DNA of 64,000 nucleotides from Lineus longissimus. Taxonomy: Eukaryota > Nemertea > Pilidiophora > Heteronemertea > Lineidae. The notes beneath the pieces are model-generated. The model was not told where the DNA came from and searched no databases. It was given only the letters and a program-made list of their open reading frames with translations. Position numbers and translations under genes: made by a program. The stretch lies in assembly GCF_910592395.1 (NCBI RefSeq), contig NC_088320.1:7254001-7318000 (forward strand). Reading direction: 5' to 3'. This document shows, one piece after another, positions 45,547 to 59,029 of this stretch. Numbering within the stretch: position 1 is the stretch's first letter; the number at the start of each line of letters is the position of its first letter.

Positions 45547-48500
45547 TCACGTCCATATATCTTCATGGTAGTGTTTCTTGAGACGCATCTTCATCAAGTA
45601 CCCCTTGGCATCCTCGATTCCCCGCAATTTCGTCAACAATTCTGCAAACGTCTCATTCACATTGCGTGCCATATTCTTGGCATCGCCGCACACATAAACC
45701 ACAGCGTCCTCGTCGCAAATCCAACGCAAGACATCTTCAGCGTGTAATCTGATATTGTCCTGAACATACTTTGGAGTAGTCCTATCTTTAGGAGCCTCCT
45801 CAGTCCCGACGTTCCCTTGTGGAGCCTCGATAGGATCTCTAGAAAAACACACGGACAATTCAGTGAGGAGCCTCTCATCTTTGAAACCCTTTATTTCCTT
45901 TTCGTAAAGATAGTCCCTTTCCTTATGTCTGCAGCCATAGAAGAGCCACATCTTACCGAACTGCGTGCCGCGTACTGCTACCTCCTCCTGCCTGTGACTC
46001 AAGAATCCAATGAATGGTGCGACGCCCGTCCCGGGTCCGATCATGATCACAGGCAAAGACGGATCCTCTGGGAGGTGGAAGTGTTGGCTGGTTCTCAAAA
46101 AGACCGGAATCTGGAAAAAAAATATTGATCCAGTTTGATTGCGGCATTGAAATACGGTAGAACCTCTCTAATAAGGACCCCGATGGGATGGGACTGACAA
46201 ATGCTGTCCTTCTTAGAAAGGTGTCCTGATTACAGAGGTCAATTTGAATGGAAATGACAGATTAGGGACAAAAACGAGTGTCCTTAATAGAGAGGGTGCC
46301 CTTGACAGAGAGATGTCTGCTAAGAGTGGCTCCACTGTACTACATTCACACCTATCCTGACACTCCAATATTAAGCTGGGTAAGGTGCAAACCATCTTGT
46401 TTTTTGCAGGATCATACTGCATTCCTGCCTTAAAAAATTGTCCCTTCTGATAGACACAGCCACATCTGTACGAAAATATAAACTAACCTTTGGGCGGTTT
46501 TCTGTTATCTTCAGATTCTCTATATCTTCTTCCAGGGATGCCTCACCAAGTGGTGATTCCACGGGTGAATTGGCCAAAGAGGACAACCAGCCGGTGCACA
46601 CTCCAGGCCTAGAGAAACCTCGCCCATCCCCAGCGGGAATTTCTACCGTATTAAACACAAATCTCAGACGGTTTGGCTGACTCAATGGCGAACTGTAATT
46701 CAAAGAGGAACCATCTGTTAAATATTGAATAAAGTCAACGAGGAAAACATTTCTTAACTCCCCTCTTTCTTCATTTGCTTCTGTGGAACAAGACAACTTC
46801 AGTGGCTCACCTCATTTTAGAAGGAAAAAGGAATCCAAGCATGAATGACTTGCCAAATGTCTCAAGCACATATTCACTATCAGGTGTTAAACCCACGAGT
46901 CAGAACTCATCTATTCTTCAGAACCTGCAAGTTGTCAACGTAATGGGTTCGGGCACAACAAAAAAATGATTGGAAATTATTACATACCTGGAAGCTGAAT
47001 AGGGCCTTGGTTGAAGTCTTGGCAGGTGTTCTAAGAGTCCCTCCACCGGGGGATGGCAGCTCTCGAAAACAGCCAGAATGTCTATAATCCCTAGATTTGG
47101 TTCCCGGATATAACTTGTGTAATCGGCGGCTCCCTGTTTACTGCAAAGCTCCTGTAGGCGGCGCTTCTCGGCAGGGTTGTCCGTGTACTCGACAAGCATC
47201 CGTAAAAATGCCTAGAATTTAAAATAAACGTTCTTCACTGAAGGCCAGAGTCTTTAGTCTTTGGAGCGAAACCATCTTCTGGACCAGGGGCGAAAAAATG
47301 TACAAAACCACAATGCGTATTTCATACCACAGTGATGAATGAATCTTTCAAACAAATCCTTTACCTTTTTGGGTGGTTGTCTGATATCGCAACACGTCAG
47401 CAACGTGTGCCTGAGCGTAGCGGCAGGATGGAGGTGGCCCGGTATGGATGCGTTCTTCTTCTTCGTTCCAGACATAATGGACAGGGCGTAGGTCTTATCA
47501 CAGACGTCTTCGAGGGACAACCTTGCCAAAAGAACGAGAGCAATACTTGTAACATTTGACAAGGTAAATGATGAGGCAAAAATGTACACATGACTTTCAA
47601 TATGTAACTGTGGACTGATGCTGGGTCCCCAACAAGGAAGGACACATGATTTCACCAGATGCCACACGGGACGTTTCTTTGTTGAGTATTTTGACATCAA
47701 TTGGCCATAACGTTGTCTATAAATACTGTGCCCATTTGGGACACAGGTTATCTCGTCAAGCACTGCACTGTACTGACATTTAGTTATCAGGCATGCAATG
47801 CAGGCGCAGTTTGTATGCTGAAACCATGCTTGGTCCTTGCTTTGCTCTTCACTTGTTAAGGCCATGGCAGCATTGTATCAGCAGCTTCTTAATCCCCCCT
47901 CCCCTCCCCCCAGGGGTTAACCTAATCCTACCTACAGTAGCAGCTGTCGTTAAGTGATTTGAGATAGACCCAGCAAAGCCATATTCACTCAAAGCTTACC
48001 TCTTGATGATCATCTCAACTTCTCTATCTTGATTTGGACAGATGACGCTGAAAGAATCCCCAGGCCTGTATGCGAGCGATGTTCCTTCCAAAGACAGCTC
48101 TATCTCGAGGGCAGTTTTCACAGCATCGTCCCTGGTGAGCTTGGTTACCTTGGCGACGGGCACCATGGTAACATCGGTCGCGGCCGAGGGCAACTTGTGA
48201 CCATTCTGGATGGGCAGACTAGAAACATCCTGAAAGGTTGAATGTATCATGTTAAGAATTGAGGAAGACTTCTATTTCTTGATCGGGTAATTGATGAGGC
48301 GTGCCATTTTCAAGCCAGGGATGCCGGCCGCAAGGAGTAAGGAGTCCATCATACGCTAGTCATGTTTTTTCTTTGGACCTGGGGTATTTTGTTTGTCTTG
48401 GCATAGGCACAAGGTAGATGGAATCTCGATCTCATCAAGTCTCATACAACAGTGGGGCAGCAGAAGTATCGGTGCTTTCTCTAGGAAACGAACCAATGAC

Positions 48501-51500
48501 ATTTGATTTCGAGTCCGAAACTGCAACCACCAGATGCTCCACCCTACAATTACGTACCGTCAACTCCTCCTTATATTCAACGACGAGATACGTGGCAGCA
48601 AGCGGTGGAAGACTCAACCCACTCTCGCTCAATGGGGCAACAGACGTCCACAAACTAGGTGCAGTCATCCTCGCAACAGAAACTTTGGTGTCGTCAGTCA
48701 TTGAGGTAACATCAGTCACTTTGGAAACATCCGTCAATGCCGTATCACCAGTCACTGCGGTAACATCAGTCAGGCTGGTAACATTAGTTCCAGTTGTCAC
48801 ATCAAAAACCTTGGTCTCTTCACCGACATCACACGTTGTCTTTTTAGAAAACTCTTCCTCACTATGGCTTCCGGTTGAACAAGCCTTGTCCGTTTTGTTT
48901 GAATGCATCTTATCTTCAGTTTGACTAGAAAATAGATCATTAGGAACAGTGTCGCTTTCAGCTGATGGTGCCTCCGTTTTCATATTCTTGGAATCGCCAT
49001 TCCAAGAATTCCCTATTGTATTTCCGATCGGAATTATACTTCCAGACGTTGAAGTATCACCATCTCCCTTCTCAACGTCGCCGTTTTCTTTGATATATCG
49101 TTCCTCAGAATGTCCATTTAGTTGCCGTTCAGATTTCCCGTTTGAAGTCTCGTTCATCCCGGTGGTAGTTTCCGTTTCGAGGCCTAGGAACTTTCGAAGT
49201 GGTTCCCACAAACCTTGGATCCAGGGTTCGACAGCAACCTCTAACCTGCATGTATATAAGGGAAAAGATAATTATGACTGCACTTAGGCAAGTTACAACC
49301 TGGCACCAGTTGCTCAATTGGCATCATAGCCAATATCTGTGTTAGCCAAACTAAGGGATTATCTCCCACAGTAAAATTCATTGACAGTAGCAGAGTTAGA
49401 ACTTAACGCCAACGTTAATAGCATGCCGCGAAGTTACTATTTATAGCTCACAAGGTCATTTGCATAAGATATTGATGACGTTTTAGTCACGTGACAGTCG
49501 GACATCGACACTTATTTCTACGCATTCGAGCTTATTTCAAAGTCAATTATCTTTGACCCTGCATTGTTTTTAGTATGAAAGATACCATAGAGTCAGAGAG
49601 AGAAATATTCAGAACAATTATGTAGTATTTCCAACACTCGGACATGTGCCAGATTGAATCTAACTGCCCTAGTTAGAAAGCCTGAATCCATTACGAAACC
49701 GCATGTTTGTCCGACATTGCCTGTAATTCAGCGATGGGGAAATAGAGGGCAGCAGCTGCAGTGACGTCATCTTCGCGGAATGCTATACTGCCAACACCGA
49801 ATTGGCGATTAAGCAACCAGGCCCTGGGCTATGAAGAGGCAAAGAAACCTAACAGATGTTGCAACACTCACCCAACTGCATCGTCACCCCAGCCACTGTT
49901 GTAGAATCGTCTGGCACCAAGCTCCTGAAGACGGCGATCGAAGTTTTTCCCACACATACAGAAAGAGACATAGTTGGAATCGCCCAGTCCTGAAAGTATA
50001 CAATCAGAGTCTGTGATACGATACCTTCATCAGATGCTGACATGGACGGTCAGAATGAGCAGGGAACTGCGATTACCAGGTTTACCTGCAGAAACGAGAT
50101 CTTTCTGTAGCACAGAGCAGCAGATAAACAGGTTCAATCACAAATTGTAGGGATCTAAATCGCCTGTTTACAAGGTAATAGCCCAACTATTCACAAGAGA
50201 CTAACACACGGACGGCACCGTTCCTACCTAAGAGAGCATAATTGAGTCGACCGAGGTGATCAGGCTGTAGTGTTCGTTTCTTCAATCTTCTCCACAGTTT
50301 CTGAGCATTGTCGGGTGCATCCCCTTCACCAGTTGTGGACACTACGATGACGACACATGGGGCTCGGTCTAGGTTGAACTAGAAAGTGAACAGTAAACAT
50401 GAAAAGTCAGTTACATTTGAAAAGTAAAGTTGTCTTCGAGAAGATCTGAACCACATTCCATTGAATTCAATGCCTGTGTCTGCTGTTACAACTCCTACAT
50501 GTACCCAACACATTCCTTGATTTCTTCTACTATTTCAGAATCATCCATCCATCAGTATATAATCCGATCTCGATGGCCTAGTGGTTAAGGCGCCCACCTC
50601 TTGAACGGAAGGTCGAAGGTTCGAGGCCCGCTGGTAACCTCTTTCCGATGTGTCCGCTTGGTTAGCCGCCAGCTAGTTAAATATTGGGTACAAACTTCCT
50701 TCTGGCCAGGCGCCTGGCATTAGAGATAGGAGTTTGGAAGTAAAGAGTGTCTCATAAGCCAAAAAGCTGGCTGGCCCTTTCATTAGGGTGACACTATAAT
50801 AAACAAACTTTACTTATAATGAGAGCTCTTTTTCCTTGCATATAAGACAAGATGCAAGTGGAACTGTACACACAAGTTAAATGTCCACGATTGTTAGTGT
50901 TAGACTTTTCATGCATTGTCTTAACTAACAGATCGACAGTAGCATGCAAGCGCTAGACTCCCGAGACAGTGTATTGCATTATCATACAGTCAATGACAGT
51001 GTAATTGAGTCTCCTTGTGCGTCAGGAGTGTAGCAAGCACTGGCTTGTTACCACACTTTCTTTTAAATAAAAAATGTCATTCCACTTCCAGCCTGGCTTT
51101 GCTGCAATGCAGCGAAAAATTATTTAAAAACAGTAGAACAGTGGAACCTCTATTAAGGACACCCATGGGACTGACAAGTGCCGTCCTTATTAGAGAGGTG
51201 TCCGGTTTAAAGAGGCCGAATTGAATGGAAACGACCAATTTGGGACCAAAACTAGTGTCCTTAATAGAGAGTGTGTCCTTAATGGAGGTGTCAGCTAAGG
51301 GAGGTTCTACTATAATTGGAAGATATCAAAAGCAGATATGATCTCACAAAGGATACTTACTTTTTTCTCTGTCTTGTCCATGCAGTGCAAGTCTGCTTCC
51401 AGTCCCTGAGCGCCTGCATTGTCTCGGATCTCCTCCGCGATGGCCTCAGCCTGACCTGTCTGCGAACCATAGATCAACAGGAATTTAGGTTTGTTGGTCA

Positions 51501-51501
51501 T
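45547..51501 (-). CDS. MTRR: Methionine synthase reductase, 9 coding exons
   Basis: Minus-strand exons: 51361-51501, 50228-50378, 49872-49989, 48558-49245, 48000-48229, 47365-47521, 46988-47211, 46488-46692 and 45547-46110. Phase is consistent and the product is 825 residues, against about 700 in vertebrates. The enzyme passes electrons from NADPH through FAD and FMN to reactivate cob(II)alamin methionine synthase in the cytosol. Visible signatures: FMN flavodoxin domain ([18 protein letters not shown] at 8-25; [23 protein letters not shown]), FAD domain ([17 protein letters not shown] at 564-567; GVCTGWL at 600-606), NADPH domain ([13 protein letters not shown] from 663; [10 protein letters not shown] from 777) and the terminal DIWT, whose Trp stacks on FAD in this family. 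The FMN-FAD linker (about 150-366) is greatly enlarged and has DVT-type repeats. An acceptor directly before the ATG implies an untranslated first exon. Confidence 0.97.
46153..46339. mobile_element. TACAGT-type MITE in MTRR intron
   Basis: Begins TACGGTAGAACCTCTCTAAT and ends GCTAAGAGTGGCTCCACTGTA. The termini are imperfect inverted repeats. It contains the family signature GGGACTGACAA and GTGTCCTTAATAGAGAGG. The most diverged of the four copies. Confidence 0.7.
48650..48840 (-). repeat. DVT/VTS codon repeat in MTRR exon 4
   Basis: Within the MTRR linker the minus strand encodes a run of 4-residue-like units ([24 protein letters not shown]). At DNA level this is a decayed 12/15-bp repeat around GTAACATCAGTCA. 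It stays in frame, so the array has grown by whole codons. Confidence 0.75.
49417..49786. mobile_element. 371-bp TIR element, copy 2 (inverted)
   Basis: Inverted copy of 12519-12889, with the same AATAGCATGCCGCGAAG termini, GTCACGTGAC at 49486 and TGACGTCA at 49762. It is inserted in the MTRR intron between exons 3 and 4. The two copies differ by a few per cent. Confidence 0.8.
50566..50820 (+). mobile_element. tRNA-derived SINE
   Basis: The head (50566-50640) resembles a tRNA gene with an A box (TGGCCTAGTGGTTAAGG) and a B box (GGTTCGAGGCC), the internal RNA polymerase III promoter. The head is followed by about 180 bp of unrelated body ending AATAAACAAACTTTACTT. Possible target duplication TATAAT on both sides. 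It lies in the first MTRR coding intron. It is not a functional tRNA gene. Confidence 0.6.
51138..51312. mobile_element. TACAGT-type MITE in MTRR intron 1
   Basis: Begins ACAGTGGAACCTCTATTAAG and ends TAAGGGAGGTTCTACTATA. Same interior as the copies at 46153 and 60103. It ends about 50 bp before the donor of MTRR exon 1. Confidence 0.75.
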
Positions 51502-54500
51502 GACCTGAAATAGAAGGGCAAGCGATTTTAAAATGAGCAGCCGTGTGCATAGGATATGCAGTTGCCCTGTGCAGAATTTAATTCACTTAAGGGTGAATAT
51601 AGGCAGGAGCAGGGGGTTGTATTCGGTGTCTAGGCCTAGGGGCCTACTTAACACAGAGAAGGGTACTGCCAGTGCCACTGGGTCAACATAGGCCTATCCC
51701 TGACCCTGGGCATGCATGACAAGGTTTGACGTACGTCGTGAGACCCCTGCCCCTGGCCCTATTGACCCATTGGCAACTTTGTGTAACTTTATCTTCCCTA
51801 CTTAAATGCTGCCTGCGCTGCGCAAAGGCAGGATACTTGCGAAGGACTCTATGATTCGAGGGACTATCTTTCCGTTTACATCATCACGGCTGGGATGGAC
51901 AATGTACACGACGTAGTCACGTACAGCTACATACAATACATACAATACGCCGTGGGTGTACGTGGTCATTTTGACGATTGTGAATGTTGTGAATGAAAAA
52001 CCCCTGTATTACTCTAAATTTTTGTTTCAGCAGAAAGAAATCAACAAATGCTAAAACAGACAAAAGGATAAACACCTTGTTGACAGGTTAATGGTGATTT
52101 TATTTCAATAAACCAGGTGCGTCACGTTTCATTGCGTAACAACAAAGCGAGTTGACCATACTTCGAAATATAAAGCGAGGGCTCGTTAATTTATGCCACT
52201 TTCTCGTATGAATCTATTTTTGTCTGTCATGTGACCTTCCTCGGCAAGGGCGCGGCAACATGACACAACAGAATCTGATAATAGGGGGCGACACCATACG
52301 GTGTCGTATGGTGTATGGTGATAATAGGGGGCGACACCATACGGTCGCTCCACAGACTTACTATTATTACGGGTTTTTGATTTGACCTGCTTTTCAAAGT
52401 CACAGAGTACGAGACGTCATAATATGGCATAAATTGGCTGTTAGAGTGTAACTATGGCATGTTTCTTAACCACTAAAGCTATGAACTTGAAATTTGGTAC
52501 ACATGAGATGAGTAATCCCTACGTCAATGACTCCCTACGTCATGTGACCTCAGACACCGAATTTCGATTTGATCTGATTCTTCTAAACTTGGCCACCATA
52601 AGGCCAAAAACCTAAAAAATGCAATATCATGGTTATTAGTGACTTGTTTTCAATGATATTTTTATGGTAGGTACTCCAAGCAACGATACATCACATGTCA
52701 TACACATGTCATAAAAGCCAAAGGCTTTCTGTGAAGTGCTACTCTGGTTTAAAATGTGTGCGTATTCAGTAAGTTCACCACTTTTTGCTGCCAACTTTCA
52801 TTGCAAGAAACTGTTTTAGGAAAAACTAGCAACTGTACTGATTACACCCTGTACAGTTTCTTTAGCCCCAATCCATAATACATAATCAAATAAAAAGGTT
52901 ATTCATTCATGGCTTATGGCTAATCCCATTACCACTCTGGCTGGCCCACTGCATCTGACACCTTTGTTTGGTTATCTTAGGCAACAACAGACTCTGTCAA
53001 CCTTGAAAGAAAGTTTGGGCATGTTACATAAAACCACTACCTGTCCCATTTTATATCTTGCAGTGCTTGGTTCAAGCATGCAATGCAGAACATTTGTTCT
53101 GGTAGGGTGTACATGGTTCTTCCAAAAAGAACTATCTCCAATTTTGCCTTATTTCAACATTCTGAAATAGCAAAATTATTTGTGTTTAGCATCAATGTTC
53201 TTAAAGGTGGGTATCACCATGACTGAATCTTGACATTATCTCCTTTTACAGGCAAAAGAGGTTTTGGAAGAAAGCACAACTTTCCTTTGTTTTTTTTTTG
53301 GCGGGAAAATGTATTGCCTTATGGCCCAATATGCAGGTTTCAATGGAGAGATCACTCGCAGATATCTCTGAGAACAATTTTTACAACTTCTGAACAGGTT
53401 GTCCATCATCGACCAGCTTCTGTGTCCAATTTAAAAAACCATGGCACATTTCTTAACCTCTTAATCTCATTTGACCTCCTTTTCAAGGTCGAATTTCTAG
53501 AGATGAAAAACAATATAAAAGAAAGAAAGAAGTGCACATAGGTCTAGGAAAACCCTGAATGAAAATGAGAAATTTATTTCAGCCATTGTTTTTAGGTGCT
53601 AATTTCATGACTTCTTGTAGAATTGCTGTTATTATGTGTCTGTGCAAATTCATCTTTACAGATGCTTCAAACCCTCTCCGCAATTGCAACTGAAGAATCT
53701 TGAATGACATGCCTAATCGGAACTTTTTCATGGTGTCCATTTCTTGGTCAGAACAGAAGAATCTCATCAATCTGGTCATGAGTCAGGAGGCCATGTTGGA
53801 AGCTGTGATGCAATGTGATTGGTTCCTCATGTGGATATACCATGAACTAGCCCACATTTATTTCCATAAATACAAAGGAATAAGGTCAACCTCTGCCAAA
53901 GGAAGGCAAATAATTTAAAAATTGAGAGATATAATTCAACCATAATTTTTAGGAATTTAGTGAAAGTAATGATTATACAGTACTCTTTGTGCTGTAATTA
54001 CACATTTGTGCCAATTTGTAATTTCAGATGACACAACCTTGCCAGCAATTGCATTTGAAGATTCTCGTTTGATTTCCAAGAAGAAGGGTAGGTATACTCG
54101 TCTGACTGGTCAATAGAGGTGCCACTGTCAAATCTGTGTTCTCGTTGGTAAAATAAACTGAATTGTAACTTGACCCCCCACAGGGCCTCAAGAGAGTGAA
54201 AAAAATTACAGACTAAAAATCTGCAAGATATATGGAAAAAGAATGAAACGATTTATTTTGGCGTAAAGAATGCACATTACGAAACACATCTAACTGTTAT
54301 CCCCATTGCAACTTCATTATGTTAACTCTTCTAAGAGATCAAAGATATTAAAACTTTCAACTTATTTATATTTTGCATATTCAAAATAAAACATTTTTAC
54401 CCCAAGAAATGTTTATAAAATGCAGTAATATATTCGGTACATACATCATATAGCCATTACTAAATCATATTTTGGTCATGTAATTAAAAGAAAATTAAAT

Positions 54501-55420
54501 GAATTGACAGTGACACTTCTATCTGCAAATCGGGCAGTTATATTCAAAAGTTGTAACCATAGTAAGATGTTGTGTTTGCGTGTGTGTGTGTCTGTGTGAG
54601 ATGGGGTTGAAAAAGGGTGTGGGAGGTCTTGGGGGAGGAGGGACTCTAGTCGCTGTAGTGAGTGCTGGAAGTGTGACTGATCAATGTTGTGCTAGTTTTG
54701 TAGCTATTGTTGTTATTCTAGTTAAGAGCAGTTATCGTAGTTATCTAGCTAGTATAGTTGTTAGAGTAGTTATCATAGTTATCTAGCTAGTATAGTTGTT
54801 ATTCGTGTTTCCTGCTTATCGTCTATATTAACTTATTCAGCTTTCAGTTGTCCAGGCCAGGCCAGGTGACCAATGACGATGATAGATCGGGTTCGATTCA
54901 AGCTATACGCTTGGTGTATTTGGTTATCGTGACTGGCGACTTGAGTCTATCTCATCTCATTTCCAAAGCGCGGTGGCTGGGTCCCAGGCATGCTTGCCAC
55001 TTTGTTCCACGGTCCTCATCTAAGTTTCGACGGTGATGACATGGACTTAGGTTCAAGGAACGTGATCCCCTTGAGTCATTGTTGTTGATTGATGGGGGCA
55101 ATAGACGGTTGCGTGTCGCTAGTCATTCAATTGGTCCCCTTGTTTTAGAGTGTTGGCGGGATAAGTCTTACGACTGTTAACAATAGTAAGCAATAGCTGG
55201 CCAGCGACCCCCTACCTGATCTCGAGGGGGATGGAATGACTGGGGAATAGGCCTGTTGTTAACCTGCGGAATTTCGTCGGACGAAATGTCAGGCGTGTCC
55301 GTGTGGGACTTGTGCTAAACCAGTTTAGTACATATGACGAAGACATTGGGCTCTTTGAATAACAACAGTGTCCTTGACCTCCTTGTGCCTCACAAAGCTA
55401 ATAATATACTCCCCCTGAAA
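51502..55420. other. Interval upstream of MTRR
   Basis: Should hold the MTRR promoter and untranslated exon, neither of which I can place. Two diverged, reverse-oriented pieces of the GAC-tailed repeat lie at about 52370-52700 and 53430-53500 (GACCT-CTTTTCAA-GTC and GGCACATTTCTTAACC). A direct repeat, GATAATAGGGGGCGACACCA, occurs at 52276 and 52319. A 38-bp duplication (TATCTAGCTAGTATAGTTGT) lies at about 54735-54800. A segment at 51838-51885 (GAAGGACTCTATGATT) recurs at about 63643. Confidence 0.5.
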
Positions 55421-56782
55421 TCGACAAGACGGCGATGAAGAAGGAGAGCCGGCCTCCAGCTTGTCAGCCGAGAAGACACTGGATGGACCCCAAGGATATG
55501 TTGCTGCCAATGTTGGAGCCATACAGGGTAAGCATCACTTAGTCCTCAGTTACATCTGGATTAAAAGAAACATTACAAAGATGTTAAAATTACTCCAAAA
55601 AAAGTGAAATGTGTAGTATGGGCGTTAATACGTATCAAAACAGAGGGCATGCACACTAGCTTGTTCCTGTCTTGATTATCTTACAAGATAGAGCAGGGAC
55701 ATTCATCCGTGAAAGGCACGTTACTACAATACGCGGCAAGGATTGCACTTTTCAAATCGAATTGCATGCGCATTAGGCAAGTGTGGTGCAGCCATTTCGA
55801 AAGTGGTGTAGCCAATTCGTGTTCCGGAGAGTGCTCTCTGGAAAACAGTTATAAATCAGATTTAGTGTGAACGCAGCATGCAGTAGAAAGACTCAGAAAT
55901 TAGATAAACCCCTCAACAAAAAATATGATTCTTTTTAGGCAGCCCGATCCAACATTGTACAAGGGACACAAGGACAAGGGACACAAGGACAATGGACACA
56001 AAAGACGATGTTGCAGTCTACAGGGTGAGCATCACTTAGTCCTGGTTGATATTATATCTCCTCATGAAACAAACTTTCCAACCAGTCGTTTTTCATGTCT
56101 CCGCGACCTGGTGGCCAAGTCATGAACTTTTATCCCCGAGTGAGACCACCTAAACAAGAGTGCTCAAGTAACAGCAAAATGGGAATCTTGATCAGTTGGA
56201 CAAATCATGAGTTACATCTTATGTATGGTTATTAGCAATATCAGACATAAGCATGGATATAAAAAGGAGGGTTTAAAGGAGGATGCAAGCATTGGTAACT
56301 TTACTCTTTTATTCAAAATCCTCACTTACATTGTCACTAGATGCTTGCAGTGACATCATGGTCATTGTTATGTTATCAGTCAAAACCAAACAAACGTCGA
56401 GCGTTCTAACTTTTATAGAGGTAGCCAACTTGAGAATTTTCTTCGTAGAGAACAAAGTTGGTTTTAAAGCTGAAATTTCGATCTGAACATTGACGCCCAA
56501 AGAACAGAAGTCAATCAAAGAAAAATGATTAAAAAAGAAGTAGAACTTGAAGGGCGTCATTGAAATTGATGTCAACTTATACTTAGGAATCATCCCAAAT
56601 AGACTGAAGCCAAACAAATTTTTTCTTTCCTGTGAACCCTCTACCCCCTTATTATTACTAAAAACTGAAGACTCTGTCTTCAACAAATGAAATGATGATT
56701 TATGCCTGTCAAAGAGTGTGGTTGATCAGCATTTTTCCACAAGAAAATACCGTTAACCAAAGACGCTTTAGAAAATGAAACG

Positions 56783-56900
56783 GCCAGGGCCATTGTGCTG
56801 ACCTGTCGACAGGGAACAAAATGGACTCGTACATGATGGGTGCTTTGACTTCATTGATGATTTTTTAACCTTTGCCCCCTGGTGGCCACATTTGGAATCA
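56783..56900. repeat. Truncated copy of GAC-tailed repeat start
   Basis: Begins GGCCAGGGCCATTGTGCTGA like the copies at 14031 and 37994, then diverges. Only the GCCCCCTGGTGGCCA motif is recognisable further on. Confidence 0.5.
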
Positions 56901-59029
56901 AATCTGGACTGTCGTTGGTCATTTGGGTCGGAATTGCCAAGAGGCATCTTTTCCCCTTAGTAATTAATATGCTGAATACGCTGAATAAAAATAGCCCTCT
57001 CCACATCGAACTTTGGTTAAGAGATGTGCTATAGTGACATTCATTGACAACAGGGACACAAAGAGCCCCCACTGATGCCAGTGCGTAAGATTAAAATTGC
57101 AACAATGTTGATATCTCGAGATGTTGAAGTTGAAGTCCTGATGAAAAAAATCTCCCCAAATGAATAAAAAATATTTAGTTTCTTTTGGCTTCAATCTATG
57201 TAGAGATTACCCTGTATTGAATAAATGTTTTTACTGTTTTCTAGGCTATGCAGATGACTGGAGATGATGGGTGTTGAGTTGACCCAATGACTTTCACCAT
57301 GATCTACGATGCATACTGAAGCAAGAACGACTCTCAAAGACCCAGAAAACAACAGATGCCAACACTTCGCCCCATGATAAGATGCCTTCATACCCATCCA
57401 TCGACAATTTTGGGGAGGACAGCCTAATTGACATTCATGGGGATCTTCCTGGCAGATGTTGTATGAGGAAGGATTCAATGCGTATACAGTAAGATAAAGT
57501 GGTGGCCTTAAAATTCAATATTATGATTCGCCCTAAAGCTGTTTACCAGTAAAAAGATATTTCCTTTGCTCTGGGCTGTGTTTAATGGAATTCTGAAGAT
57601 TGCGTCTGAAAAAAAGGCTAAGCTAATCTTCATTGCATTCCTGCAGTTAGGCACTACTGAACTAAAATGTCTTGAAAAAGCGTGGTCATAAATGTCTTTG
57701 GACAGACAAGCAGTAATTCTATCAAAATGGCTCAAGACTTTAATCTTGGTAAACAATGGATTGACCTTGATATTTTGTTTTCCAGCCATGCTTGGATGAG
57801 GGACTGAGAGTCGGGTAGATTCAATGGATGGAATCGTCTCGCTCAGGGATATCGGCGGTGGACACTTACATCGTGTGTCATTCGAATAGACTTTAATGAC
57901 AATCGAAATGATGCTCTAAGGGGACTCTGGTGACTCTAAGGACATAGAGCCCTTCTTGTTACGGAGTGTGATGCCATATCCAGCAGCCACCATTGAGCCA
58001 GCTCATCTGTTACATAATGGAAGGATGCCATCTCATACGGTAATAATATAAAAAAATCAATTTCTAATTTCTATGTCATTGCTTTGGTGTAGGCTTTAGC
58101 CTTATTTAGGGATTGTGAACAATTAAAAACATTGTAAAAGAGAAAACTTCTTAGATTGATCAGACCTCTGATATGGAGAAGTTTGCAGCTTATATATGAC
58201 CTCAAGGAGGGACAGATTTGTGTCTGTTGTTGATCTTAGCAGTGCTCTCAAGAGTCCTGATGATATTTTTGGAAAGTTCACCTTATTTGTAAAAATTACC
58301 AGAAATTTGAGAATTTGAAGTAATTTGATCCCTCCTTACTTAGAAGTTTTCTCAACCTCTTCAGTGTTGTGCATGATCCCTTGTGATCTTAAGAAATGTA
58401 GAAAAAACAATCCACCTTCCCCGGAGCATTTTTGATTAATTGAATGCTGACCGGTGAACCTGCCTCTGCCAGCAATGAGAGGATAAGGGATCCTTCCGCT
58501 AACACGATAACGATAACACTATTTTTAAAGTTATCGTATCAAATAATGTGTTTCAGGTTTAGAACACATACGCTATTTCATCGCCAATGTTATTTTTGAC
58601 TAACCTAACCACCAAATATCTATACGGTGAGCCCACCGTTTCATTTTCCAATTGTAATTACATCAAATACAACCATAAAAAATGGTAGCATTGGTGTTAG
58701 CGGAACGATCTCTTATCCTCTCTAATGTAATTTCAAGGCCAAACACAACCTTTGTTTAATGTGGCTGTGTCACGGCTGCTGCCATATGCGGTCAGTCAAT
58801 TCAGTGCATGCTTTGTAGACTGTCCAGGCCTTTCAATTGCATAGTTTTCACACCATTTGACGGTGTAAGAGGCTGCCACATGTCTCACTAAGTAGGTCTG
58901 AAAAGTCTCAAAATGCGGGAAGGTAAAGGTTTCAAATATCTGTCCAGGAAAGGAACCACTTTGCTGGCCATAGAAATTTTTCTGAATTTACAATGAAAAC
59001 TGTAGTTGAAATTGGTACTGCATGTTTTT

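Noticed and set aside
45547-45880. Plus-strand open frames over the end of MTRR (45565-45747, 45817-46128)
   Set aside because: Opposite-strand shadows of the conserved NADPH-binding exon.
47254-47865. 203-residue minus-strand open frame
   Set aside because: It is MTRR exon 6 (47365-47521) read through both neighbouring introns; only the exon part matches the enzyme.
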